Assembly: GCF_000312125.1 (NCBI RefSeq)
Contig: NZ_HE978641.1
Coordinates: 845,743-898,222 of the forward strand
Source: Timonella senegalensis JC301
Lineage (GTDB): Bacteria > Actinomycetota > Actinomycetes > Actinomycetales > Cellulomonadaceae
DNA: 52,480 nucleotides
Direction: 5' to 3'
Shown here: piece by piece, positions 34,131 to 42,359 of the stretch
Layout of the letters: every line of letters starts with the position of its first letter
Position numbering within the stretch: position 1 is the first letter of the stretch
Position numbers and translations under genes: made by a program
The notes under the pieces: model-generated
Seen by the model: only the letters and a program-made list of their open reading frames with translations
Database searches by the model: none
What the model was told of the DNA's origin: nothing

Positions 34131-35462
34131 CTACATTGCGTGGTCGGTCCACGCCTCCGAGCGCAGACGCACACCGTTGGACACCGCACGGGCACCCGTG
34201 TAGACGAGCCCAAACGCGACCCACAGCCAGACTAGTCCCGCGGCCCCGGAGGGGGCGAAGAAGTAGACGAGCGCGGCCACAGGAAGGTACACCGCCACGT
34301 TGATGACACCAACCTTGGCCAAGTATGGGCCGTCACCTGCCCCCATGAGGACGCCGTCCAGGATGAACACCCAGCCCGCTATCGGCATGAAAACTGCCGC
34401 GGCAATCAGGCCAACGATGATGGCGTGACGGACGGCAGGATCGTCGGAAAATAGGGGAGCAATCAGAGGCGAAGCCGCTGCCATGACCAGTCCGAGGACC
34501 ACCCCGGCGCCCACGCCCCACTGCAGGACGCGGCGCAGCACGGCGGAGGTGGCGGCTTTGTCGCGTGCACCAACTGCGTGCCCCACGAGGGCCTGCGCGG
34601 CGATTGCGAGGGCATCGAGCCCGAAGGCCGCAAAGTTCCACAGGGAGTTGACCACCTGGTGTCCGGCGAGCGCCACCGCACCCAAGTGGGTGCCCACGAA
34701 CACGGTGGCGAGGATGGCCACGCGCAGGGAGATCGTGCGGATAAACAGGGGCGCGCCGGACTTGGCGTTGGAGAGGATCCCATGGATCGCGGGGCGGATG
34801 GAGACGCCCTCCGAGCGCGTCCGTGCAACGACCACGACGGAAAGCACAACTCCCATGCCGATTTGTGCGATCGCGGTACCAAGCCCCGAACCGGCGATCC
34901 CCATTCCAGCGCCGTAGACCAGCGTGAAGCTGAGGATCGTGTTCGCGATGGCTCCGGCGGTTGCCACGATGAGTGGAGTCTTGGTGTCTTGGAAGCCGCG
35001 CAGCACGCCCGTGGACGCCATGACGAGGAGCATTCCAGGCAGTCCCGGCACCGACCAGCGCAGGTAGCTGGTGGCATGCGTGAGGACCTCGTCGGAGGCG
35101 CCGAGTGCGCCCAGGACATACGGCGCCGCAAGCCCGAAGCCCACGGCGAGGAGGACTCCGAGTCCCAGCGCGAGCCACATGCCGTCGACGCCGGAGCGCA
35201 GCGCCTCTGCGCGGCGCCCTGCGCCGAGGAGCCTGCTTACCGACGATGTAGTTGCGTATGCGAGAAAAACGCACAGTCCCACGATGGTCATGAGAAGTGT
35301 CGAGGCCACCGAGAGCCCGGCCAGTTCGGGAGTGCCGAGTCGGCCGACGATCGCGGAGTCGATGAGGATGAACAGCGGTTCGGCGATGAGTGCGCCGAGG
35401 GAGGGGATGGCGAGCGCGAGGATCTGGCGGTCGTATCCACGTCTTGTTTGGTTGCTGTCCAC
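34131..35462 (-). CDS. MATE family efflux transporter (DinF-like)
   Basis: 443 residues, twelve hydrophobic segments in two six-helix halves. ILALAIPSLGALIAEPLFILIDSAIVGRLG is the family signature, and GVLRGFQDTKTPLIVATAGAIAN closes the first bundle. The second half opens with ISLRVAILATVFVGTHLG. MATE proteins use Na+ or H+ gradients to export drugs. The GTG start at 35462 has only a weak ribosome-binding site. A DinF-like gene between rplI and dnaB is a common actinobacterial arrangement. Confidence 0.92.
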   Translation of the reverse strand: MDSNQTRRGYDRQILALAIPSLGALIAEPLFILIDSAIVGRLGTPELAGLSVASTLLMTIVGLCVFLAYATTSSVSRLLGAGRRAEALRSGVDGMWLALGLGVLLAVGFGLAAPYVLGALGASDEVLTHATSYLRWSVPGLPGMLLVMASTGVLRGFQDTKTPLIVATAGAIANTILSFTLVYGAGMGIAGSGLGTAIAQIGMGVVLSVVVVARTRSEGVSIRPAIHGILSNAKSGAPLFIRTISLRVAILATVFVGTHLGAVALAGHQVVNSLWNFAAFGLDALAIAAQALVGHAVGARDKAATSAVLRRVLQWGVGAGVVLGLVMAAASPLIAPLFSDDPAVRHAIIVGLIAAAVFMPIAGWVFILDGVLMGAGDGPYLAKVGVINVAVYLPVAALVYFFAPSGAAGLVWLWVAFGLVYTGARAVSNGVRLRSEAWTDHAM

Positions 35463-35510
35463 TTGTTGGTCTTTCTATGGGTGAAGCTCGGAGTTCCTCG
35501 TCTAACCTAC

Positions 35511-35673
35511 CTATCCACAGAGATATTGGCTAAATATGGCGGATGATGGACAGGTGTTGCGGAGTTAACAACAGGTATCCACAGTTATCCCCATTCTTGT
35601 CCACAACTGTGGATGGCGTGTTTATGCGATCGCGCACAGTTATCCCCAGGGGTGTGCAAAAACCTGTGGATGA
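35511..35673. promoter_or_regulatory. Cluster of DnaA-box-like 9-mers upstream of dnaB
   Basis: Seven boxes in 163 bp: CTATCCACA (35511), GTATCCACA (35575), TTATCCCCA (35585), TTGTCCACA (35597), CCATCCACA on the minus strand (35608), TTATCCCCA (35640) and TCATCCACA on the minus strand (35665). TTGTCCACA matches the actinobacterial consensus exactly and most others differ by one base. No dnaA or dnaN gene is near. The rest of the 435-bp gap holds a small hairpin (35752-35769) and G/C-rich degenerate repeats. Confidence 0.65.
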
Positions 35674-35897
35674 GGATTCATGGGATGTAGAAAACTCACT
35701 CTTGCATGTTTAGGTTGGGTGAGTGTAAAGCGACTAACCTTCATATGGTGGCCCCTCATCTTGGAGGGGTCGAGTCTGCGCCACTCGCGGCCCATGCGTG
35801 CCCACACCAGGCCCGTGCAAGGCCATACCCGGCCCGAGCACGGCCTGTGCACAGCCAGAGTGAAGCCGGAGCAACACCGGAGTGTGAAAGGTAAGGC

Positions 35898-37274
35898 ATG
35901 TCGATCGAGCCAATGGAACCGCCCTATGCGCCAGAGCCACGCGATAACGAGCGGAAGTTCGACCGGACACCCCCGCAGGACATCGCAGCCGAGCAGTCAG
36001 TCCTCGGTGGAATGCTCATGTCCAAGGATGCGATCGCGGACGTCATCTCCCAGATCAAGGCCCACGACTTTTACAAGCCCGCCCACGAGACCATCTTTGA
36101 CGCGATCATCGATCTGTACGGGCATGGCGAGCCAGCCGACGCGATCACCGTGGTGGCCGAGCTCAACAAGCGCGGAGAGCTGAGCCGCATCGGCGGTGCC
36201 CCGTACATCCACGACCTCATCGCCGTGGTGCCCACCGCGGCCAACGCAGGCTACTACGCACGCATTGTTCGCGAGCGTTCCATCATGCGACGCCTCGTTG
36301 AGGCGGGGACCCGAATTGTTCAGCTTGGATACGCCACGGACGGCGCGGACGTTGACGAGGTTGTCAACAATGCGCAGGCCGAGGTCTACAACGTCACCGA
36401 GAACCAGCAGTCGGAAGACTACGTGGTTATTGGTGACTTCATCTCGGACGCAATCGACGAGATCGAGGCCGCCCAGAACCGCACCGAGGGTATGGTCGGC
36501 GTTCCCACTGGGTTCGCGGACTTCGACCGTCTCACCAACGGTTTGCACCCTGGACAGATGATCGTCATCGCGGCCCGACCAGCAATGGGAAAGTCCACGC
36601 TCGGCATCGACTTTGTACGCTCGGCGGCCATCAAGCACGGCCAAACTGCTGTTGTGTTCTCACTTGAGATGAGCCGTAACGAGATCGCGATGCGTGTGAT
36701 TGCCGCCGAGGCGCGCATCCACATGCAGAAGCTCCGTAACGGTGACATGGACGAGTCCGACTGGCAGCGCCTCGCCGCGGCACAGACCAAGATGCAGGAC
36801 GCGCCGCTCTTCATAGATGACTCCCCGAACATGTCCCTCATGGAGATCCGGGCTAAGTGCCGCCGGCTCAAGCAACGCCATGACCTCAAGCTCGTGGTCA
36901 TCGACTACCTCCAGCTCATGAGCTCGGGTAAGCGCGTGGAGTCCCGTCAGCAGGAAGTCTCTGAGTTCTCCCGTGCGCTCAAGCTGTTGGCCAAGGAGCT
37001 AGAAGTTCCGGTCATCGCGATTTCGCAGCTGAACCGTGGACCGGAGCAGCGTACGGATAAGCGCCCGGCGATCTCCGACCTCCGTGAGTCCGGTTCGATT
37101 GAGCAGGACGCGGACATGGTGGTTCTGGTGCACCGCCCGGATGCCTACGAAAAGGAACACCCTCGTGCGGGCGAGGCAGACCTGATTGTGGCCAAGCACC
37201 GTAACGGTCCTACCGCAGATATCACGGTTGCTTTCCAAGGCCACTACTCGCGTTTTGTCGACATGCAGCAGTAG
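35898..37274 (+). CDS. dnaB: Replicative DNA helicase
   Basis: 458 residues. N-terminal primase-binding domain: RTPPQDIAAEQSVLGGMLMSKDAIADV and YKPAHETIFDAIIDLY. RecA-type motor from about residue 200: Walker A in IAARPAMGKSTLGIDF, Walker B/H2 VVIDYLQLM, and AISQLNRGPEQRTDKRP, LRESGSIEQDADMV. No intein interrupts it, unlike in some mycobacteria. AAAGG lies about 7 bases before the ATG. It is preceded by a DnaA-box cluster. Confidence 0.98.
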   Translation: MSIEPMEPPYAPEPRDNERKFDRTPPQDIAAEQSVLGGMLMSKDAIADVISQIKAHDFYKPAHETIFDAIIDLYGHGEPADAITVVAELNKRGELSRIGGAPYIHDLIAVVPTAANAGYYARIVRERSIMRRLVEAGTRIVQLGYATDGADVDEVVNNAQAEVYNVTENQQSEDYVVIGDFISDAIDEIEAAQNRTEGMVGVPTGFADFDRLTNGLHPGQMIVIAARPAMGKSTLGIDFVRSAAIKHGQTAVVFSLEMSRNEIAMRVIAAEARIHMQKLRNGDMDESDWQRLAAAQTKMQDAPLFIDDSPNMSLMEIRAKCRRLKQRHDLKLVVIDYLQLMSSGKRVESRQQEVSEFSRALKLLAKELEVPVIAISQLNRGPEQRTDKRPAISDLRESGSIEQDADMVVLVHRPDAYEKEHPRAGEADLIVAKHRNGPTADITVAFQGHYSRFVDMQQ

Positions 37275-37400
37275 TAGGGCGATTTGCCACAGTAGTGCAT
37301 GGGGTGATCGGCACGTGCTGATCTCCCCGTGTAGTTTGCCGCCTAAGACACGGGTCACACGTCCTACCAGTGGCCCCAAAAAACAACTAAGGTCTTCACC

Positions 37401-38150
37401 ATGACTTCTCCTGATCACGCTGGATCCTCCGGCGCCGCAGACGCAGTGCAGCGCGCGGTTGAGGCTCTCAAAGAATCGCACGGCATTGCTGAGGGCAATA
37501 CCGTGGAGGCCCTCAAGCAGGCTCGCACGTTCTTTAGTTCCCAGCAGGCGTACCCGCAGGCAGCAACCTGCGCACTCAACCTTGGCGACCTGTTTTGGAG
37601 CCAAGGTAACGCTGACACCGCCACCTCCTACTACGAGACCGCCCGCGACGAGTTCGACATTGCCGGCATGCCGCACGAGGTTGCCAGCGCAAACATGAAC
37701 CTCGCGATGGTGCGGTGGAGCACAGGTGACCTGTCCGCTGCCCGCGCCCTGTACCTTGACGCACTCGCGTACTACGAGTCCACGGGCTCGCCCAAGGAGG
37801 CAGTCTCGGCCAAGCTCTCACTGGCTGGCGTCCACGAGGCCCTCGAGGAGTTTGACTTCGCGCTCGCCGCATACAAGGACGCGCTTGAGTACTACCTCGA
37901 ATCAGGCAATGAGCGCCGCATCGGACAATGCCGCTTGGGCATTGGCCGCGTCCTGCTGAACGGCAACCACTACGAAGAGGCCGAGCCGTACTTCCTCGCC
38001 GCAAGTGAGGGCTTCAAGTCTCGCAAGCAGCAGCATCAGTTCGGCGAATGCATGGTAGCGCTCGCGGACATCTACCACGCACTCGAACGCAACGAGGATG
38101 CCCGTCGTGCCTTCGAAGAGGCACGCAACGTCTTCGCCATCACGGCTTAG
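37401..38150 (+). CDS. Tetratricopeptide-repeat protein
   Basis: 249 residues forming about five TPR helical pairs: TCALNLGDLFWSQGNADTATSYYETARDEF, ASANMNLAMVRWSTGDLSAARALYLDALAYY, KLSLAGVHEALEEFDFALAAYKDALEYY, and so on. There is no signal peptide or catalytic domain, so it is a cytosolic scaffold for an unknown partner. It is 126 bp after dnaB and ends at the hairpin 38171-38223. Confidence 0.85.
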   Translation: MTSPDHAGSSGAADAVQRAVEALKESHGIAEGNTVEALKQARTFFSSQQAYPQAATCALNLGDLFWSQGNADTATSYYETARDEFDIAGMPHEVASANMNLAMVRWSTGDLSAARALYLDALAYYESTGSPKEAVSAKLSLAGVHEALEEFDFALAAYKDALEYYLESGNERRIGQCRLGIGRVLLNGNHYEEAEPYFLAASEGFKSRKQQHQFGECMVALADIYHALERNEDARRAFEEARNVFAITA

Positions 38151-38168
38151 GCGCACTTTCGCGCACAA

Positions 38169-38181
38169 AATTATCGACGAT
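38169..38181 (+). repeat. Near-copy of the GATTNNCGACGAT repeat in a hairpin arm
   Basis: AATTATCGACGAT (one mismatch); an inverted partner lies at 38213-38225. Confidence 0.65.
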
Positions 38182-38223
38182 TGACCCGGCTTGGTAGGAC
38201 CGAGCCAGGTCAATCGTCGATAA
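38171..38223 (+). terminator. Hairpin made from paired motif copies after the TPR gene
   Basis: 25-bp stem from TTATCGACGATTGACC to GGTCAATCGTCGATAA with two mismatches and an AGG loop, 20 bp after the TPR stop. Same design as the PBP terminator. Confidence 0.75.
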
Positions 38224-38284
38224 GTGGGTCAGGTCCCAGCGGGACCGGGAAATCCGGGCACGTAGCCGTGGGAGAATAGGCCGT

Positions 38285-38890
38285 ATGAGCGGTGGATTAA
38301 GGCGCGGAGTCGCCAAGCTGGGCTGGAAGATGAGCAAGTGGGAGCACAAGTCGATTGTGGTCCCGGAGCCAGGTAAGCCCGGCATTCTGATTGGTGCGCC
38401 CCACACGTCCAACTGGGACTTCATTTTGATGCTGGGGATCGCGTGGGATCTGGGCGTGAAGGTCCGGTTCCTGGGCAAGGACTCGCTGTTCAAGTTCCCG
38501 CTGGGAATCCTGATGCGCGCACTTGGCGGTATCCCTGTGGATCGGAAGCGTCCCTACGGCCTGGTGGAGGACCTGATCAAGCAGGCGGAAGGCGACGATG
38601 CGTTCCTGCTCGTGATCACGCCGGAGGGCACTCGTGGTGCGGGCAAGTACTGGAAGTCGGGCTTCTACCGCATTGCCCAGCAGACGGGGCTTCCCGTGAC
38701 GCTGGGATACGTGGACAAGACCACTATGACCACGGGCCTGGGCATGACGTTCGAGGTGACGGGTGACGTCCACAAGGACATGGACATTGTCCGAGAGTTC
38801 TACAAGGACAAGGCCGGCTACAAGCCGGAACTGCGCACGGAGCCCCGTCTGCGCGAGGAAGATCGCGAGCCGCGTCCTGAGGGTGCGTAG
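38285..38890 (+). CDS. Lysophospholipid acyltransferase (PlsC-like)
   Basis: 201 residues. The HX4D catalytic motif is GAPHTSNWDFILM, substrate motifs are FLGKDSLFKFPLG and ALGGIPVDR, and the fourth is VITPEGTRGAGKYWKSGFYRIA. It belongs to the small 1-acyl-glycerol-3-phosphate acyltransferase-like group with the HTSNWD variant. It probably acylates a lipid precursor at the membrane; the acceptor is unknown. The C-terminal 25 residues are charged and non-conserved. Confidence 0.85.
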   Translation: MSGGLRRGVAKLGWKMSKWEHKSIVVPEPGKPGILIGAPHTSNWDFILMLGIAWDLGVKVRFLGKDSLFKFPLGILMRALGGIPVDRKRPYGLVEDLIKQAEGDDAFLLVITPEGTRGAGKYWKSGFYRIAQQTGLPVTLGYVDKTTMTTGLGMTFEVTGDVHKDMDIVREFYKDKAGYKPELRTEPRLREEDREPRPEGA

Positions 38891-38894
38891 GAGC

Positions 38895-39416
38895 TTAGGC
38901 GGTTTCGCAGTCGGCGTCATCCTCGGTGCAGGTACCGGGAAGGCGAGCTGAGCCAAGGCGTTCGCGAACTGCGGTGGTGATCTCTGCGAGCTGGGTTACC
39001 TGCTCCTCGGTGAGGGCGTCGAAGACGATCTCGCGAACCTTGGTCACGTGGCTTGGTGCGCTGGCGACGATCTTTTCCCAGCCGGCCTCGGTCAGGTGCG
39101 CGTTGGTGTGGCGCTTGTCGTGGTCGGAGCGGGTGCGGGTGACAAAGCCTGCAACCTCAAGGCGCTTGACCACGTGGGACAGTCGGGACAACGAGCCGGA
39201 GGTGAGCCCCGCGAGTTCCCCCATGCCGAGCGTGCGGTTGCGCGTTTCCGAGAGCATGGCGAGCACCATGTACTCGTAGAAGCTCAGGTTGGTCTCGCGC
39301 TGAAGGTCGGAGTCTAGGGTTGATGGCAGCCGGAACAGAAGGTCAGCAAGGGAAACCCACGCGCGGTTTTCGGCGGAGTTGAGCCACTGTACATCTTCTG
39401 TCGTCGAGTCTGTCAT
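38895..39416 (-). CDS. MarR family transcriptional regulator
   Basis: 173 residues. The winged helix reads LSFYEYMVLAMLSETRNRTLGMGELAGLTSGSLSRLSHVVKRLEVAGFVTRTRSDHDKR in short segments LSFYEYMVLAMLSE and SLSRLSHVVKRLEVAGFV, with the DHDKRHTNAHLTEAGW wing. It is convergent with the acyltransferase gene (5 bp gap). The dyad at 39439-39452 just upstream is a good autoregulatory site. Effector unknown. Confidence 0.92.
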   Translation of the reverse strand: MTDSTTEDVQWLNSAENRAWVSLADLLFRLPSTLDSDLQRETNLSFYEYMVLAMLSETRNRTLGMGELAGLTSGSLSRLSHVVKRLEVAGFVTRTRSDHDKRHTNAHLTEAGWEKIVASAPSHVTKVREIVFDALTEEQVTQLAEITTAVRERLGSARLPGTCTEDDADCETA

Positions 39417-39438
39417 GCTGACAATTCTACCAGATTTG

Positions 39439-39452
39439 CTTGAATCTTCAAG
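39439..39452. promoter_or_regulatory. MarR-type operator
   Basis: CTTGAA-TC-TTCAAG, a perfect dyad 23-36 bp before the MarR start, within the longer near-symmetric TTGCTTGAATCTTCAAGTAA. Confidence 0.6.
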
Positions 39453-39469
39453 TAAGTGAGGTGGGTTAC

Positions 39470-40153
39470 CTACGAACCGCGGTTGGCCTCGTGTACCTTG
39501 ATGGCAATCTGCACACGGTTTTCCACGCCAAACTTGGTAAAGATCCGGGAGATGTGGGTCTTCACGGTGGGAACAGACATGTACAGTTCCGCGGAGATCT
39601 CAGAGTTGGACAGCCCTCGGCCGATTGCCTGGGCAACCTCATACTCTCGCTCCGTTAGTCGACCCGCCAGTTCCATAGCTTCGCGTTGGGCAGTGTCATC
39701 CGGGTGCTCTTGCGTAATCTTTGCCACGAGTTGGGCCGTCACGGTGGGGGAAAGCGTGGTCTTGCCGGCAGCCGCAAGTGTCACCGAGCGCACGAGCTCC
39801 TGGGGGCTCGTGTCCTTGAGGAGGAATCCCCGAGCACCCACCCGCAGCGCCTTCACAATGAACTCGTCGGTGTCGAACGTGGTCAGCACAATCACGTTCG
39901 CGCTGGAGTGGGAGCGCAAGATCTCCGCGGTCGCGGCAAGGCCGTCGAGTTCCGGCATGCGGATGTCCATGAGCGCCACATCGGGCTTAACCTCGTTGAA
40001 CAGGGTGACACCCTCGCGACCATTCCCCGCCTCGCCGACAACCTCGATCTCAGGGTGACCACCAAGGATCAGGCGCAGTCCCGCACGGACGAGGGCATCG
40101 TCGTCAATCAAGATCAGACGGATGGGTGCGCTAGCACCCTCAACGGTAGTCAC
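39470..40153 (-). CDS. Response regulator, NarL/FixJ (LuxR) family
   Basis: 227 residues. Receiver domain: acidic pocket LILIDDDALVRAG, phosphoacceptor Asp63 in DVALMDIRMPELDG, then TTFD and the lysine in GARGFLLKD. The C-terminal LuxR helix-turn-helix is LTEREYEVAQAIGRGLSNSEISAELYMSVPTVKTHISRI in part. It overlaps the kinase gene by one base and is transcribed after it. Targets are unknown. Confidence 0.95.
   Translation of the reverse strand: MTTVEGASAPIRLILIDDDALVRAGLRLILGGHPEIEVVGEAGNGREGVTLFNEVKPDVALMDIRMPELDGLAATAEILRSHSSANVIVLTTFDTDEFIVKALRVGARGFLLKDTSPQELVRSVTLAAAGKTTLSPTVTAQLVAKITQEHPDDTAQREAMELAGRLTEREYEVAQAIGRGLSNSEISAELYMSVPTVKTHISRIFTKFGVENRVQIAIKVHEANRGS
40097..40109 (-). repeat. 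Exact copy of the GATTNNCGACGAT repeat, inside the response regulator gene
   Basis: GATTGACGACGAT on the minus strand; it encodes the conserved ILIDDDA segment, so this copy may be a coincidence of coding. Confidence 0.5.
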
Positions 40154-41469
40154 TATTTGTCATCCTTTTCAATCCAAGGGAACTCGGCAAACACAAAGAA
40201 CAGCCCGCCAATCTTGCCGCTCGAGAGCATTCCTCCTGATGAGCGTACGCGCTCTGCCATACCAACCAGGCCAAGTCCGGAGCCGGGGACGGCCGGCACC
40301 TCGTTCTCGTTGGTGGGTAGGGCATTCGCGACCTCGAGGGTCAGCGGTCCGTCGGTGGGGCGGTACATCGAGACGGACACCGTCTCCGCAGGCGCGTGTT
40401 TGCGGGCGTTTGTCAGGCATTCCTGCAGCACGCGGTACACGTTACGGCTGGTGGCATCGAGCAGGTTGTCCAGCTGATCCGCGAGCTCGGGCGTGACGTT
40501 CAGGGTGATGGAGGCGCCCGCGGCTTGGGCGTCTCCAATCAGGCTGTTGATCATGGTCAGCGTGGGCTGCGGCGCGTCGGGCGGGCCGTCCATGTCTAGC
40601 GAATTGGGATCGCGTAGAACACCAAGCACCTGTCGAAGTTCGGAGAGAGCCTGGTGGGAGTTGTCCCGGATGAGCTGGGCGGTCTCCCGGACCTGCTCCG
40701 GCGTGAGGTCCGTGCGGTAGGCAAGGGCACCGGAGTGGAGCGACACCAGAGAGATGCGGTGGGCGAGGACGTCATGCATCTCGCGCGCAATGCGGGCTCG
40801 CTCGGCCACGCGGGCCTCCTGTTCACGGGCCTCTCGGGTCTCCTGCAAGAACATGAGCTGGGAGCGCTGGTTGGCCAGTGTCTCGCGGCGAGAGCCGATG
40901 GCAACACCAATCGCCAGTGCAACTCCGACCAGCCCAGTGGTTGAGGAGAGTACACCGAGCAAACTGGAACTGAGGCCGGGGAGGTAGGTCCCGAAGTAGT
41001 ACTGCTCGACCGCCAGCGCCGAGACGATCCACAGCAGGGAGATTGGCACGATCTCGCGCCACTGACGGCGGGCCGCCACCGATATGAGCGTGATCATGTT
41101 GGCGATCGAACCGAACGCGGTCAGGCTCGCCGTCAGTGCACTGATGGTCCCCGCTGTACGCGGGAACTTGCGGCGCAAACCCATGCACACGAACGCAATG
41201 ATTCCGGCGATTACGTCCACGGTAATGAAGATCGCCATGGCCCGGTCGTCCAGCCGGACGAATCCCGGAATCTCCTCGGAGGAGTCGCTGACGTGCAGGC
41301 CGATGATCATGAATGAGGCGAACACGCCGATCACTAGCGCAAGCGTCCATCGCCAGACATGCCCCCACACAGTGAGCGGTGCGGGCTTGATGATAGGTGG
41401 GGACATCGCTGAACGCAGCCGCGCAGCGGCGTTCTGCAGGAAGTTCAGCGGTTGGTAATGCGGGGGCAT
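40153..41469 (-). CDS. Sensor histidine kinase (HisKA_3 type)
   Basis: 438 residues. Five to six membrane segments occupy about residues 35-190. The dimerisation helix with the phosphorylated His is RARIAREMHDVLAHRISLVSLHSGAL. The ATPase shows N-box VLQECLTNARKHAPAET and G-box GSGLGLVGMAERVRSSGG. It partners the adjacent NarL-type regulator. No extracellular sensor domain is visible, so it probably senses within or near the membrane. Confidence 0.94.
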   Translation of the reverse strand: MPPHYQPLNFLQNAAARLRSAMSPPIIKPAPLTVWGHVWRWTLALVIGVFASFMIIGLHVSDSSEEIPGFVRLDDRAMAIFITVDVIAGIIAFVCMGLRRKFPRTAGTISALTASLTAFGSIANMITLISVAARRQWREIVPISLLWIVSALAVEQYYFGTYLPGLSSSLLGVLSSTTGLVGVALAIGVAIGSRRETLANQRSQLMFLQETREAREQEARVAERARIAREMHDVLAHRISLVSLHSGALAYRTDLTPEQVRETAQLIRDNSHQALSELRQVLGVLRDPNSLDMDGPPDAPQPTLTMINSLIGDAQAAGASITLNVTPELADQLDNLLDATSRNVYRVLQECLTNARKHAPAETVSVSMYRPTDGPLTLEVANALPTNENEVPAVPGSGLGLVGMAERVRSSGGMLSSGKIGGLFFVFAEFPWIEKDDK

Positions 41470-41577
41470 GATCCAAGCCTACGTCCGGGTGCAGTGGCCC
41501 CGGATCAGCCTTTCGCACAATTGATTACTAGCGATTCTGCTTGAGCATCGGCCAAAAGTCGGGTTCCAGCGTGGAGA

Positions 41578-42159
41578 CTAGCCCTGTTGGCGAACCAGCG
41601 CATTGAGCAGTCGCGAGGTGATTGAGTCGGCCTCATCGAGAAGCGTGATCAGGCGTTCAAGGTCCTCAGTGGAGATCTGCTGGAGGATGGCGTCGAGCGC
41701 TCGGAACTGGACCGCTTCGGCTTGGCTGAGCGCAGCCTCACCAGCGTGCGTGAGCGTGACCTCGATGATGCGGGAGCCTTGCCGCTCATCAATCGAGACC
41801 AGACCCTTTTCCTCGAGCTTTTCCACGGTTACCTGCACCGCTGCAACGTCCATGCCGATCTGCTTGCCAATGTGGCGAGGGTGCGTGACACCCCTAGACA
41901 GCGCCTGCAGCACCAAGTGCTGGCTGGTTTTGATGGACGTGAACTGTTCGAGGCCGTGGTTGAGCCCGTCCAGTACGAGGCGGATGCGCTCGAAGCGCTC
42001 GATGAAGGCCGCAGTGGTGGCCGAATCGTTGACGGGGACGGAAGCTATTTCTTGCCGTGCCACGGCAACGAGGTCCTTTTCTGGAAGGAGCCGGAGTTCA
42101 GTGCTCTCGCTGGTGTGGGCGGTGCCTGGCGTGTGTGACGTGTGGGCGGAGCTGCTCAC
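41578..42159 (-). CDS. MarR-like winged-helix regulator
   Basis: 193 residues. After a Ser/Thr-rich N-terminus the fold is SQHLVLQALSRGVTHPRHIGKQIGMDVAAVQVTVEKLEEKGLVSI, then the wing DERQGSRIIEVTLTHAGEAAL, and a C-terminal dimerisation helix. It is more divergent than the other MarR gene. The GTG start follows GAAGG. It is divergent from the MalY-like gene and may control it. Confidence 0.8.
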   Translation of the reverse strand: MSSSAHTSHTPGTAHTSESTELRLLPEKDLVAVARQEIASVPVNDSATTAAFIERFERIRLVLDGLNHGLEQFTSIKTSQHLVLQALSRGVTHPRHIGKQIGMDVAAVQVTVEKLEEKGLVSIDERQGSRIIEVTLTHAGEAALSQAEAVQFRALDAILQQISTEDLERLITLLDEADSITSRLLNALVRQQG

Positions 42160-42202
42160 GTTCAGTACCTTCGTCTCGTCATATTGGTGTGGTCAAGTGC
42201 GT

Positions 42203-42270
42203 GCACTGGACCCTTCGTGCGCCGGTCCCTCGGCGCTTATGGTTCGATCTTCTCGGTCGATGTCCAGTGC
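42203..42270. promoter_or_regulatory. Distant inverted repeat between MarR-like and MalY-like genes
   Basis: GCACTGGAC (42203-42211) and its exact complement GTCCAGTGC (42262-42270), 50 bp apart, in the 200-bp divergent promoter region. Possible paired half-sites for a looped repressor complex. Confidence 0.35.
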
Positions 42271-42359
42271 GAGGCAGCTGACGCAGGTTCTATTAAGTAC
42301 CAACATATGGTCCACCTGAAAAGTTCCATCCGCAACCGTTCATGGCCTAGGTTTGAGGC

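Noticed and set aside
35463-35897. Calling the DnaA-box region the chromosomal oriC
   Set aside because: dnaA, dnaN and rpmH are not adjacent and no strongly AT-rich unwinding stretch is evident. It is kept as a candidate regulatory cluster only.
40097-40109. Treating the copy in the response regulator as strong support for the motif
   Set aside because: It encodes the conserved ILIDDD receiver segment, so it may be a coding coincidence; the case for the motif rests on the other ten exact copies.
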